From Sphingopyxis sp. BE259 (GTDB lineage: Bacteria > Pseudomonadota > Alphaproteobacteria > Sphingomonadales > Sphingomonadaceae): DNA of 64,000 bases. Positions 1 to 9,176 of this stretch are shown piece after piece. The notes under the pieces are model-generated. The model was not told where the DNA came from and did not search any database. It saw only the letters and a program-made list of their open reading frames with translations. The DNA lies in assembly GCF_031457495.1 (NCBI RefSeq), contig NZ_JAVDWM010000001.1, positions 794,001-858,000 on the forward strand, in the 5' to 3' direction. The number at the start of each line of letters is the position of its first letter. The first letter of the stretch is position 1. The translations under genes and the position numbers were made by a program.

Positions 1-1256
1 GGGCGTGTTTCCTCCCCAATATTATAACCAGGCGCAAAGGAACGCGCAAACCCCTCCGCCGTGAGCAATGTTCGAAGAAGGATCGCCAGATCAGGCGGAA
101 GTGCGAGCTGATAGTCTCGCAGGAGATCGAACACGCGGCTGAAAATATGCGAGAACTCAATCCCCGAAAGGACGGTTCCTCTGAATTCACCTATCAGCTG
201 GTCCAAATTCTGGGTGAGCCCATCACGGTCAACTTTTGGATTTCCGGCCCATTCGAGCAACACGTTCGCGACGTCGGCTGTGTCCTCGTCGGCTATAGCC
301 ATGACAAGTCGCACCAGCTCCTCGCGTCTCGCCTTCGTGAGAGTGCCGACCGATCCAAAGTCGATAAAGCCCACATCCTGTTCCCCGATAAGGAAAACAT
401 TGCCCGGATGCGGATCGCCATGGAATTCGCCATTCAGAATGATCATGCGCAGGACTGCATTCGCATATTGTCTCGCGAACGCCGCCACGCGTGGGTCGGT
501 CGAGCCGGCCTCGAGCGCAGACGCGGGCGTTCCATACAGCCGCTCCTGGACGTTGACCCGTATCCCCGTCAGTTCCCAATGAATTGTTGGAGTCTTGATC
601 CCAAGCGTGTCAAGATAGCCACCGATACGCTCGCATGCACGAGCTTCGGCTGCCAGATCCATTTCCCAGGCAAGATTTCTGCCAAAGGTTCGCAGGAACT
701 CTACGGGGCGATAGCGGGCGATTTCAGGGGATCGATCCTCGGCAACGGCGGCGAGGCGCGACAGCAGCCGCACATCGGCCTCCATTCGCGCAGCAGTGCC
801 CGGACGCCGCACCTTTATGATAACGCCGGCGCCGTCGAGCAGCGAAGCAGAGTAGGTCTGCGCTACCGAAGCCGAAGCCAGTGGTTGTTCATCGAATTGG
901 GTGAATTCCCCTCGCCAGTCAGCTCCCCAGCTTGCGGCAAGGATGGGCTCGATTTCTTCGAATGGCACCGGAGAAACCTGATCGTGGAGCGTCGCGAAGG
1001 CAGCAATCCAGGACCTGGAAAACAGATCGCTGCGCGTCGCCAGCAGCTGTCCAAGCTTTATTCCGACCGGACCAATGTCGCGCAGGAGTGCGACGACCGC
1101 CGCCGGCCGCAATTCACCTGGATCGATTGAATTGGCAGGATGCGGAATGACGCCGAGCGCGCCCGCCAGGCTTTTGGCGCCGTGCCGGACAAGAATCTGT
1201 CCTATCTCGGCGGCGCGTGCGATGTCTCCTATCGGTTTATCTCGGAACCCAGGCAT
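1..1256 (-). CDS. ABC1/AarF/UbiB-family atypical kinase, truncated at the window edge
   Basis: The frame is open from ATG at 1256 down to base 1, so about 418 residues are present and the C-terminus lies outside the window. The key signature is NGEFHGDPHPGNVF followed by VGFIDFGSVG, which matches the catalytic and metal-binding core (xxHxDPHPGNxx ... DFG) of the ABC1/UbiB kinase-like family. Near the N-terminus GIKLGQLLATRSD matches the KxGQ motif of that family. Family members support ubiquinone biosynthesis or lipid and membrane homeostasis as atypical ATPases. The gene starts 5 bp after the stop of the MarR gene, so the two are probably co-transcribed. Membership is confident; whether this is the ubiquinone-biosynthesis UbiB or an accessory paralogue cannot be told. 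A regulator-linked location favours an accessory paralogue. Confidence 0.85.
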   Translation of the reverse strand, partial: MPGFRDKPIGDIARAAEIGQILVRHGAKSLAGALGVIPHPANSIDPGELRPAAVVALLRDIGPVGIKLGQLLATRSDLFSRSWIAAFATLHDQVSPVPFEEIEPILAASWGADWRGEFTQFDEQPLASASVAQTYSASLLDGAGVIIKVRRPGTAARMEADVRLLSRLAAVAEDRSPEIARYRPVEFLRTFGRNLAWEMDLAAEARACERIGGYLDTLGIKTPTIHWELTGIRVNVQERLYGTPASALEAGSTDPRVAAFARQYANAVLRMIILNGEFHGDPHPGNVFLIGEQDVGFIDFGSVGTLTKARREELVRLVMAIADEDTADVANVLLEWAGNPKVDRDGLTQNLDQLIGEFRGTVLSGIEFSHIFSRVFDLLRDYQLALPPDLAILLRTLLTAEGFARSFAPGYNIGEETR

Positions 1257-1261
1257 ATGTC

Positions 1262-1750
1262 CTATTCCGCATCGGTCCGGCTCTGATCGAGATTCGACGC
1301 AATCCGCACAAGAATGTCCAGCAACGTCCGTTTTTCGTCGCGCGTGGCGTTCCGCCATAAGACCCTATGCAGCCCGTCCGCGGATTCTCTCAGTTGGGGC
1401 AACAACCTGTCGAGCTCCTGGGTCAGGATGAGCTGCCATGCCCGGCCGTCCGTTTTGGCTCGTCGCCTTTCCATCAATCCTTTCTCACAAAGGCCAGCGA
1501 CGGCTTGACCGATCGTGGCGGATTCCAACTCTAGTCGCTTGGCAATTCCGGCCTGCGTCAACGATGGTTCGCGGAGAAGTTGTCCGATGATGCGCCACTG
1601 CGTCTGATTGAGGCCGCTCTTGGCAATCCGTGCGTCATAAGCGCGCCTCGCCCCCCGACTAATCTCGTCCATCAAATATAGCATACGGTCGTCGTCGGTG
1701 AGGGCGCCTTCGCGAAGCCGTGGCGGCATTGTGTCGAGATTTGCGTTCAT
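1262..1750 (-). CDS. MarR-family transcriptional regulator
   Basis: 162 residues from ATG at 1750, chosen over a TTG 33 bp upstream. The centre (GLNQTQWRIIGQLLREPSLTQAGIAKRLELESATIGQAVAGLCEKGLMERR) is a clear winged helix-turn-helix with the MarR wing (AKTDGRAWQLILT). It is divergent from the EmrA-EmrB-OMF efflux operon, the classic arrangement for a MarR repressor of a multidrug pump that responds to phenolic or aromatic ligands. It probably represses both itself plus the downstream UbiB-like gene and the pump; this is inference from position. Confidence 0.9.
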   Translation of the reverse strand: MNANLDTMPPRLREGALTDDDRMLYLMDEISRGARRAYDARIAKSGLNQTQWRIIGQLLREPSLTQAGIAKRLELESATIGQAVAGLCEKGLMERRRAKTDGRAWQLILTQELDRLLPQLRESADGLHRVLWRNATRDEKRTLLDILVRIASNLDQSRTDAE

Positions 1751-1791
1751 ACCGCTGCCTAGTCCGTTTCGTGGGAATGCCAAAACGCAAA

Positions 1792-1811
1792 TTACTAAAC
1801 GATTTTACTAA
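1792..1811. promoter_or_regulatory. Candidate MarR operator: direct TTACTAA repeats in the marR/emrA divergent region
   Basis: TTACTAA occurs at 1792-1798 and again at 1805-1811, a 13-bp period, in an AT-rich patch between the divergent MarR and efflux genes. Known MarR sites are usually inverted repeats, so this is only a candidate. Confidence 0.35.
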
Positions 1812-1881
1812 CTGGATGGAACGGTCTACGCCACGCCATGAAGCGACTTAGCACATGTCCAAAATCCTTCGAAAGAGGCAG

Positions 1882-3009
1882 ATGACCGACGAACCAAATG
1901 AGCGGGAACAGGATCGCGCGCCCGCATCCAGCCTGAAATCGCAACCCAAATTTCGCCTCATCCTCATCATAGCCATCACTGCTGCGCTGATTGCAGGTGG
2001 TTGGTGGTATTACAGGCATGTCACCTATGGGCAGTACATGCAGTCGACCGACAACGCCTATGTCGCGGCCGACAGCGTTGTGGTTTCATCAAAAGTGGCC
2101 GGATACGTGGACGCGGTGCTCGTCTCTGAGAACGGGTGGGTCAGTCCCGGCGAGGCGCTCGTGCAACTGGATGTGCGAGATTATAGAGCCCAGGCGCAAC
2201 AGGCGCGTGCGCAGATTGCGGCGACGCTGGCCGGCGCCGACACAATCCGCTCGCAAGTAACCGAACAGGACTCAGCGATTCGACAGGCGCGGGCCCAACT
2301 CGCCGCCAAGCGCGCGGCGCTCGACCTCGCCAATGAGCAGGTAGCGAGGTATCGCCCCCTCGCCGCGACCGGTGCGGAGCCGCGAGAAAAGCTTCAACAA
2401 TATGAGACACAGGCGCAGCAAGCGCACGCCGACTTTGTTGCTGCCCAGGCAGCAGTCTCTGCCGCCAACGGTCGGAGGGCCACCTTGTTCAAACAGATCG
2501 ACCAGACCGAAGCCCAAGCTGACGCGGCCCGCGCGCAGCTGGAAGCGGCCGACCTAGATGTCACATCGACCCTGCTGCGAGCCAGCAAGGGAGGTCGCGT
2601 TGGCGATCTAACAGTAAGGGTCGGCCAATTCGTTCAGCCCGGCCAGCGATTGATGACGGTGGTTCCGGTAAACGAAATCTACGTCATCGCTAATTTCAAG
2701 GAGACGCAGGTCGGCCTTTTGCGGGCGGGGCAACCGGTCAAGCTCGAGGTCGACGCACTTCCCGACTTTGAGATTGCCGGACGCGTTGAGAGCATCTCCC
2801 CCGGAACCGGAGCAGAATTTTCAATCCTGCCGCCCGAAAACGCCACAGGGAATTTCACCAAGATTGTTCAGCGGATAACGGTTCGTATCGCGATAATAGC
2901 CTCGCCCAAAGTGCGTCGTCTGCTCGTCCCGGGCATGTCGGTTGTGGCAGTTGTCGACACGCGAAATGCTGCCGGAGAGCTGAAAGAGATCTCGAGTACC
3001 GACAAATGA
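1882..3009 (+). CDS. emrA: EmrA/HlyD-type periplasmic adaptor of a multidrug efflux pump
   Basis: 375 residues. ATG 1882 is preferred over ATG 1855 because AAAGAGG lies just upstream of 1882. A cytosolic tail is followed by one membrane anchor (about residues 25-45), then a biotinyl-lipoyl-like half (QSTDNAYVAADSVVVSSKVAGYVDAV), a long Ala/Gln-rich coiled-coil hairpin (about 95-210) and the second lipoyl/beta-barrel half (GRVGDLTVRVGQFVQPGQRLMTVVP). It links the inner-membrane MFS exporter to the outer-membrane channel encoded by the next two genes. Its stop overlaps the emrB start (ATGA). MarR control is likely. Confidence 0.9.
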   Translation: MTDEPNEREQDRAPASSLKSQPKFRLILIIAITAALIAGGWWYYRHVTYGQYMQSTDNAYVAADSVVVSSKVAGYVDAVLVSENGWVSPGEALVQLDVRDYRAQAQQARAQIAATLAGADTIRSQVTEQDSAIRQARAQLAAKRAALDLANEQVARYRPLAATGAEPREKLQQYETQAQQAHADFVAAQAAVSAANGRRATLFKQIDQTEAQADAARAQLEAADLDVTSTLLRASKGGRVGDLTVRVGQFVQPGQRLMTVVPVNEIYVIANFKETQVGLLRAGQPVKLEVDALPDFEIAGRVESISPGTGAEFSILPPENATGNFTKIVQRITVRIAIIASPKVRRLLVPGMSVVAVVDTRNAAGELKEISSTDK

Positions 3010-4577
3010 CCGCCGAGTTGGCATCGAACAGCGCCTCTGGTACTCCGACTGCAGACAGGCGGAATGCCGATATCACCGCGTGGATAGCGGTCGCAGCGGG
3101 CGCACTTGGCGCCATGCTCGCAACACTCGATATCTCTATCGTCAATTCCGCGCTTCCGGTGATCCAGGGCGAAATCGGAGCCAGCGGCACCGAGGGAACC
3201 TGGATTGCCACCGCATTTCTCGTAGCCGAAATCGTGGTAATTCCGCTTAGCGCCTGGCTTGAACGCCTTTTTGGACTGCGAAATCTGCTCATCATTGCGG
3301 TTTCCGCGTTCACCGGCTTTTCAATTCTTTGCGGTATGGCGACCGACCTCACGACCATGATCATCGGTCGCACGGGTCAGGGTTTCATGGGTGGTGCGCT
3401 GATACCGACTGCGATGACCATCGTGGCGAAAAGATTGCCGCCCCATCAACAGCCGATCGGCATGGCGCTGTTCGGCATGACAGTGATTCTGGGTCCGGTC
3501 ATGGGGCCGCTGATCGGTGGCTGGCTGACCGAAAATTTGAGCTGGCACTATGCCTTCTTTGTCAATGTTCCAATCTGCGCTGTGCTGCTGCTGCTGCTAT
3601 TCGTCGGGCTTCCTCACGAAGAGCCGAAGTGGGAGTATCTGACCGATGCTGATTGGGCGGGCATTGCCGGCCTGATTCTGGGGTTGGGCGCTTTGACTGT
3701 GTTGCTTGAGGAGGGGCATCGCGAGGAATGGTTTGAATCCGCTCTTATTCGCTGGCTGGCCCTCATTGCCGTCATCGGTTTCGCTTCACTGATCTACGGG
3801 CAGCTGAATGCGTCCAAGCCCGTCCTGAAACTCCGCCTCCTTCTCAATCGCCAATTCGGAAGCGTTGCGGTGATGGCTCTCGCCTTGGGAATGGTGATGT
3901 ATGGTTCGACCTACGTCATTCCCCAATTTCTTGCGATCATATCGGATTATAACGCTTTTCAAACCGGGCTCGTTATATTTTGGATGGGTATTCCGGCCTT
4001 TGTGCTTATGCCGATCCTGCCCTTAATGATCCGTAGGCTCCACATCCGCATTGCCGTCGGAGTCGCAATGCTTCTGATGGCGGCCAGCTGTTTCGTCAGC
4101 ATAAGCCTCACCGCGGAATCCGGGGGCGCCGTATTCATCGAAAGCCAGCTTATTCGGGGTGTTGGCATGATTCTGTCCATGATGTTCCTGAACCAGGCTA
4201 CCGTAGCCTCAGTGGCAAATACAGATGCTGGCGATGCCTCCGGTATTTTTAACGCCGCTCGAAATCTCGGAGGATCTTTCGCTTTGGCCGGACTGGCTTC
4301 GTTTCAGGACCAGCGGATCTGGCACCATAGCCGGCGCATGGAAGAAACGCTGAATGCCAACAGTGTTTCGCTCCAGATTTATCTTGATGAACTCGCGAAA
4401 AGCTTCGGCGGGATGGAGGGTGCCATGTCGATGCTAGGCCGGACCATCCAGCGGGACGCGTTCGTAATGACCTACAATGATGTGTTCTTGGCGATGGGCG
4501 TCCTAACCTTGATGACCGTTCCTTTGGTCATCTTTTTGAAGCCGCTTCCCAGGAATGTTTCCCTTTCGATGCACTGA
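3006..4577 (+). CDS. emrB: EmrB/QacA-type MFS drug:H+ antiporter (DHA2 family, 14 TM)
   Basis: 523 residues, the usual length for 14-helix DHA2 exporters. MLATLDISIVNSALPVIQGEIG is the DHA2 motif D1 of helix 1. Motif A-like and motif C-like glycine-rich segments follow (GRTGQGFMGGALIPTAMTI; GMTVILGPVMGPLIGGWLTE). The gene overlaps emrA by 4 bp and is followed at once by the outer-membrane factor, giving a complete tripartite pump. Substrates are unknown; hydrophobic or aromatic toxicants are plausible for an aromatic degrader. Confidence 0.92.
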   Translation: MTAELASNSASGTPTADRRNADITAWIAVAAGALGAMLATLDISIVNSALPVIQGEIGASGTEGTWIATAFLVAEIVVIPLSAWLERLFGLRNLLIIAVSAFTGFSILCGMATDLTTMIIGRTGQGFMGGALIPTAMTIVAKRLPPHQQPIGMALFGMTVILGPVMGPLIGGWLTENLSWHYAFFVNVPICAVLLLLLFVGLPHEEPKWEYLTDADWAGIAGLILGLGALTVLLEEGHREEWFESALIRWLALIAVIGFASLIYGQLNASKPVLKLRLLLNRQFGSVAVMALALGMVMYGSTYVIPQFLAIISDYNAFQTGLVIFWMGIPAFVLMPILPLMIRRLHIRIAVGVAMLLMAASCFVSISLTAESGGAVFIESQLIRGVGMILSMMFLNQATVASVANTDAGDASGIFNAARNLGGSFALAGLASFQDQRIWHHSRRMEETLNANSVSLQIYLDELAKSFGGMEGAMSMLGRTIQRDAFVMTYNDVFLAMGVLTLMTVPLVIFLKPLPRNVSLSMH

Positions 4578-4584
4578 GCCTGAT

Positions 4585-6048
4585 ATGATAAAAAAATCTG
4601 TAATATCGCTTCTCGCCTCGTTTCTGCTGGCCGGTTGTGTCGCGGGCCCAGACTACGCCGGGCCTCCAGAAGTATTCTCGGCGAACCGAAATGACGGCTT
4701 TGTCCGTGCCGGCGGTAACGTCAGCGATGCCGAGCCCGAGCTGGCAGATTGGTGGCTCCTTTTGAACGATCCGGAATTGAACAGGCTTATCGAGGCCGCG
4801 TTATCGGACAATCCTTCGCTTCAGGCTGCGCAAGCGCGGATCGCGCAGGCGCGGGCATCCGTGAGACAGGAGAAGGCCGGAAGATTTCCGACGCTTGGAA
4901 CCCAGGCGACGGCTATTCAGGGCCGCTTGCCGGGCCTTGATATTCAGAACAGTGCCCCGCCTTCGGCGAGCGCGCCTGTTAGTCCGCAGGGACAGGCGGA
5001 TGATAGCCTCAGTGTCTACAATCTCGGGCTCAACGCTAACTGGGAGCTGGATTTCGCAGGAGGAACGCAGCGACGGATCGAGGCCGGCAACGCTCAGGCA
5101 GCGGCAGCGGTTGCCAATGTGGAGGATGCCAAGGTCCAGCTGACCGCCGAAGTCGCCAATGCCTATGTCAACCTGCGCGAGGCCCAGTTTCGAGCCAAAG
5201 CGTACCGAACCGAGTGCGAGTTGCAGCATCAAATCCTCTCGCTAACCTATCAACGGTATCAGCAAGGCGTTTTGCCCCTGTTCCCTCTCGGCAATGCAAA
5301 TGCCGAGCTCGAGTTGCTCAAGTCTCAGCTCGCCGAGGCCGAAGCTGACACGGCGGTATTGCTCGATGCGCTTGCCATTTTAGCTGGGCAGATCCCAGGG
5401 ACAACGGACGAAGCGCTGAAACAGATCTTCGATGTTCCCCTCCCGCCGGAACAGGTCGCGGTGGGCGACCCCTCAAACCTTGTCGCACGTCGGCCCGACA
5501 TCCGCGCGGCCGAACGCAGCCTGGCGGCAGCAACGGCTCGGATCGGTGTTGCGGAGGCCGCACGATTTCCGAAGCTGTCATTCATGGGAATCTTGGGACT
5601 TGGCGGAACGTCGCCAGACGATCTCTTTGATGTGAGCAACCCGTCAATTCTCGCTATTCCGCAGCTGCAGTGGAACTTCCTCGATTTCGGAAGGGTCGAT
5701 GCCTCGGTCGATCAGGCGAGCGCCGCCCGTGCCGAGGCGGTTGCCAACTATCGACAGACAGTGCTTTCTGCACTTCAGGACGCCGAGCGCGCGTTGTCGC
5801 GCTTTGGCCAGCAGCGCTCTGCCCTGGTGGCGTTCGCGCAGATCAAGTCCCAGGCAGATGGCGCAGCCGATCTTGATCGACAACGATTTGCCGGCGGAGT
5901 GATCTCGCGCGCTGACCTAAATCGCACGCTTCGCAAACAGGAGCAGGCGGCAACCGACCTCGTCCGGGGAAAGGCGGCGCTCACGCTGTCATGGATCGCC
6001 CTGCAAAAATCACTCGGCCTGGGATGGCAAATGCAAGCAAAGATTTAA
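4585..6048 (+). CDS. Outer-membrane efflux lipoprotein, NodT/OprM (TolC superfamily)
   Basis: 487 residues from ATG 4585. This start is chosen because it places a lipoprotein signal directly at the N-terminus (MIKKSVISLLASFLLAGC, lipidated Cys 18); an upstream ATG at 4555 would add ten residues in front of it. Two repeats of the OEP domain are visible, with typical segments such as DWWLLLNDPELNRLIEAAL, VEDAKVQLTAEVANAYVNLREAQ and VARRPDIRAAERSLAAATARIGVAEAARFPKLS. It forms the trimeric outer-membrane duct of the EmrAB-like pump. Confidence 0.92.
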   Translation: MIKKSVISLLASFLLAGCVAGPDYAGPPEVFSANRNDGFVRAGGNVSDAEPELADWWLLLNDPELNRLIEAALSDNPSLQAAQARIAQARASVRQEKAGRFPTLGTQATAIQGRLPGLDIQNSAPPSASAPVSPQGQADDSLSVYNLGLNANWELDFAGGTQRRIEAGNAQAAAAVANVEDAKVQLTAEVANAYVNLREAQFRAKAYRTECELQHQILSLTYQRYQQGVLPLFPLGNANAELELLKSQLAEAEADTAVLLDALAILAGQIPGTTDEALKQIFDVPLPPEQVAVGDPSNLVARRPDIRAAERSLAAATARIGVAEAARFPKLSFMGILGLGGTSPDDLFDVSNPSILAIPQLQWNFLDFGRVDASVDQASAARAEAVANYRQTVLSALQDAERALSRFGQQRSALVAFAQIKSQADGAADLDRQRFAGGVISRADLNRTLRKQEQAATDLVRGKAALTLSWIALQKSLGLGWQMQAKI

Positions 6049-6403
6049 TGTCACCTACGAGTGTTGTTAATATAAACTCCAAGGTGCGATATCGGTTCAG
6101 AAAGAATCTCATAGGGATTTCACCTGACAATTTTATCTAACCTTAGCAAGAGTATCCTGTGCTTATTCAAACGATCTGTCGGCCGATTTGTGCGCAGCAT
6201 ACTCCTTGCAAGCGACCTGATATAACGCTACGCTGACGTCTACATAATGTCATTGAGGCAAGGCGCGATGTGTGGATCGGCATGGTTAAATGTGTGGGGT
6301 CAGTGGTCCCGCTTGCTGGCATGATCCGCTCGACGACGGGCTATGGGAGAGGAAGTTGCCACGGGCGATCCGCTCTCCCGACACCGGTTGGAGACTTGCT
6401 GCG
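6049..6403. other. AT-rich intergenic region before the Mla operon
   Basis: No convincing gene here. The stretch is clearly AT-richer than its surroundings (runs such as TTAATATAAA and AATTTTATCTAA) and must hold the promoter of the mlaE operon. I could not assign -35/-10 boxes with confidence and saw no strong terminator for the efflux operon. Confidence 0.5.
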
Positions 6404-7504
6404 ATGAATGCGCGCACAGCACCGAACATCTTCGTTCGCGAAGGAGATGGCATTTCAACGTTGGTCGTTGAAGGTGACTGGACAGCGATTTCGATCGCAG
6501 GCCTTTCCGGGCATGTTCTGAGTCCCTCGAACCTCTCCTTCTCAAGCGACTTCGGAAACCTGGGAAGGATAGACAGCGCAGGCGCGCTCGCCATCCTGAC
6601 TCTCGCACCCAATGCGGCATTTACCGCAGACCTGCCCGCCAATCTTGCTGATCTGTTCGCGCTGGTGGGCTCGGCCATGGCCGACCGCGATGTCCCGTCT
6701 ATCAAAACTCCCCCATTTCACGTGCGTCTTGGCCAAAAAGTTTATCGAGCTGTCCAGGAAATCGGCGCAAGCGCTCGATTTCTCGGGCAACTTGAGGTGG
6801 CGCTCATGAAATCTCTTGCACATCCCAAAAGGATGCGACTGATCGCACTGGCGTCGTCAATTCAGAAGGCCGGCTTCGATGCGCTGCCACTCATAGCGAT
6901 CATGACATTCTTTATCGGCGCAGTAGTGGCTCTCATAGGAAGCGATCTGCTCAAGACATTGGGTGCATCGGAACTGGTCGTCGAACTGGTTGGCATATCC
7001 GTCCTCCGCGAGTTCGGCGTCCTCATTCCCGCGATACTACTTGCCGGTCGGTCCGCTTCCACTTTCGCGGCCCAGATCGGCGCAATGCGAATGAATCAAG
7101 AGACGCAGGCAATGAAGGTGATGGGCATCGACCTGTTCGACGCGCTGGTTGTGCCACGCGTATTGGCATTGCTTGTAATTATGCCCCTCCTGGCGATTGT
7201 TGCCATGCTGGCTGGGTTGGCCGGCGGGCTTGTCGTCAGCTGGGGCATACTCGACGTGAGCCCGACATATTTCGCCGAACGACTCTCGGCTGCGGTCGAT
7301 ATCCGACACTTCTGGGTTGGAATGGCAAAAGTACCGGTGCTGGCCATTGTGATTGCGCTTGCCGGATGTCGCCACGGCCTTTCGGTACGCGGAGATGTTG
7401 AGGATCTGGGCGGGCGGGTGACCGTCGCCGTTGTCCAAGCGCTATTCGCAATCATCCTTCTGGATGCCGCCTTTGCAATTCTCTTCAACGTGCTCGAAAT
7501 ATGA
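6404..7504 (+). CDS. mlaE: MlaE-type permease of a phospholipid/MCE ABC transporter, with N-terminal STAS-like domain
   Basis: 366 residues from ATG 6404 (GGAG about 11 bp upstream). Residues 1 to about 100 look like a STAS-like domain (GRIDSAGALAIL), common in alphaproteobacterial MlaE. The rest is the MlaE permease with the family signature GAMRMNQETQAMKVMGIDLFDALVVPRVLAL. It forms the inner-membrane channel of an MCE lipid transporter with the MlaF and MlaD homologues that follow. Its stop overlaps mlaF (ATGA). The Pseudomonas homologue (Ttg2) is linked to toluene tolerance. Confidence 0.92.
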   Translation: MNARTAPNIFVREGDGISTLVVEGDWTAISIAGLSGHVLSPSNLSFSSDFGNLGRIDSAGALAILTLAPNAAFTADLPANLADLFALVGSAMADRDVPSIKTPPFHVRLGQKVYRAVQEIGASARFLGQLEVALMKSLAHPKRMRLIALASSIQKAGFDALPLIAIMTFFIGAVVALIGSDLLKTLGASELVVELVGISVLREFGVLIPAILLAGRSASTFAAQIGAMRMNQETQAMKVMGIDLFDALVVPRVLALLVIMPLLAIVAMLAGLAGGLVVSWGILDVSPTYFAERLSAAVDIRHFWVGMAKVPVLAIVIALAGCRHGLSVRGDVEDLGGRVTVAVVQALFAIILLDAAFAILFNVLEI

Positions 7505-8268
7505 TTTGCGATCCGGACGTCGTTATTCGGGTGGAGAATCTTAAAACCCGATTTGGCGATCACATTATCCACCAGGATTTGAACCTAGAAGTCCATCGTG
7601 GCGAGATTCTTGGTGTCGTCGGAGGGTCCGGTAGTGGAAAATCCGTCCTGATGAACACCATTTTGGGCCTGATTGCGCCTAGCCATGGGACAATCGAAAT
7701 CTTTCAGAAAAAAATTGGGAGTCGCTTTGATCGTACGGAAATTAATCACCGAATTGGCGTCATGTTTCAAAATGGCGCGCTTTTTTCTTCTCTTAGTGTG
7801 CAAGAAAATGTCGAGGCTCCTCTCATCGAACATACCCGTCTTAGAGAGCCGTGGCTCGAGGCCGTGGCTCTGATGAAAATCGGCCTTGTCGGACTCGATG
7901 CCGAGGTGGGCCGGCAAATGCCCGCTGAACTTTCAGGCGGAATGCGAAAACGTGTAAGCGTAGCGAGGGCCTTGGCGCTCGATCCAGAATTGCTGTTCCT
8001 TGACGAACCCACTTCGGGCCTCGACCCGATCGCAGCCGCGGAATTTGACCAGCTGATACGGACGCTGAGCGACACGCTGGGGCTTACTGTCGTGATGGTG
8101 ACCCATGATCTCGACAGCCTGTATTCCATCAGCGACCGCGTGGCCGTGGTTGCGGATCAGAAAATTGTCGAGGTTTCGCCAATCGCGGAACTTGAGAGGT
8201 CTGACCATCCTTGGATCAGGGCGTTTTTGGGAGGGCGGGCGGAGCGCGCCAAGGAAAGGAACCGCTAA
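7501..8268 (+). CDS. mlaF: MlaF-type ATPase of the MCE lipid transporter
   Basis: 255 residues. Walker A GGSGSGKS (about 40-47), ABC signature LSGGMRKRVSVARAL, Walker B LLFLDEPTSGLDP and the H-loop VMVTHD are all present. It energises the MlaE permease. Base composition is more AT-rich than the catabolic genes to the right. The gene overlaps mlaE by 4 bp and shares one base with mlaD (TAATG). Confidence 0.94.
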   Translation: MICDPDVVIRVENLKTRFGDHIIHQDLNLEVHRGEILGVVGGSGSGKSVLMNTILGLIAPSHGTIEIFQKKIGSRFDRTEINHRIGVMFQNGALFSSLSVQENVEAPLIEHTRLREPWLEAVALMKIGLVGLDAEVGRQMPAELSGGMRKRVSVARALALDPELLFLDEPTSGLDPIAAAEFDQLIRTLSDTLGLTVVMVTHDLDSLYSISDRVAVVADQKIVEVSPIAELERSDHPWIRAFLGGRAERAKERNR

Positions 8269-9176
8269 TGGAACGCGACGCGAACTACGGTCTGATTGGG
8301 GGCCTGACGCTGGCTCTGCTAGCGGCGGCTTTCGGCTTCATCCTCTGGCTCGGTCAATCCCAATTCGCGCGTGATTTCGACGAGTATCGGATCATTTTCG
8401 ATGGTCCTGTCCGCGGGCTGAGCGAGGGAGGCGAGGTGCAGTTCAACGGAATTCCGGTGGGAGAAATCACGCGTATTAGTCTTGATCCCAGAAATCCAAA
8501 CAGGGTGCTTGCAGGAGTGCGCCTGCGCGAGGATACGCCTGTGCGCGTCGATTCTACCGCCGCGACGGAGTCGCAAGGCATAACCGGCGGAAGCTACATC
8601 CAGATCAGTGCGGGGACGCCCTCTAAGCCGTTGTTGAAGGAGGTTTCCAAGGAAGCGCTCCCAGTGATTAAGGCGGAAAAAAGTTCGCTACAATCCCTGA
8701 TGGATGGAGGTGGCGCATTGTTGGCGGATGCTTCGCAGGCCCTGGAAAGGGTCAACCGGACCTTGTCCGACGAGAATATCGAAAATGTTTCGGCTGCTAT
8801 TGCGAATGTAACAGCTACCACGGCGGAATTGCGATCTAGTCGCGGAATGTTCAGCAAGGCTGAACAAGCGTTTGCACGCCTGGACCGGGCGGCGGCCGAT
8901 ATCGAGGCCGCGGCCGCATCGGCGCGCACGGCGATCGATGGCGACGGTCGCAAGACGTTTGCCGATGTCTCGGCAGCCGCTCGAGATCTTCGAGAGGGGA
9001 TCGCCGAGGCGAGGGTGGTCATTCACAGGCTTGATGACGCCGCGAGTGGATTGGCGGCGCCCGACGGCTCCGGGATTGCTGCAACTTTGAAATCGCTCGA
9101 TAGCGCGGCGCAGGAAATCGAGCAGCTCGCCGGCCAGCTACGACGGACCCCTCGTGAAAGGAAGCTCCCCCAATGA
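8268..9176 (+). CDS. mlaD: MlaD-type MCE-domain lipid-binding protein
   Basis: 302 residues. ATG 8268 is chosen because AAGGAAAGGA precedes it and it couples to the mlaF stop. One N-terminal membrane anchor (about 8-28) is followed by the MCE domain (FDGPVRGLSEGGEVQFNGIPVGEI; ITGGSYIQI). A long Ala-rich helical tail (about 150-290) probably forms the periplasmic needle or coiled coil. It is the periplasmic lipid-binding subunit of the transporter. Confidence 0.92.
   Translation: MERDANYGLIGGLTLALLAAAFGFILWLGQSQFARDFDEYRIIFDGPVRGLSEGGEVQFNGIPVGEITRISLDPRNPNRVLAGVRLREDTPVRVDSTAATESQGITGGSYIQISAGTPSKPLLKEVSKEALPVIKAEKSSLQSLMDGGGALLADASQALERVNRTLSDENIENVSAAIANVTATTAELRSSRGMFSKAEQAFARLDRAAADIEAAAASARTAIDGDGRKTFADVSAAARDLREGIAEARVVIHRLDDAASGLAAPDGSGIAATLKSLDSAAQEIEQLAGQLRRTPRERKLPQ

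Noticed and set aside
147-1130. 327-codon open frame on the plus strand
   Set aside because: It is antisense to the ABC1/UbiB-like gene, whose DPHPGN and DFG motifs are on the minus strand; the plus-strand product has no recognisable features.
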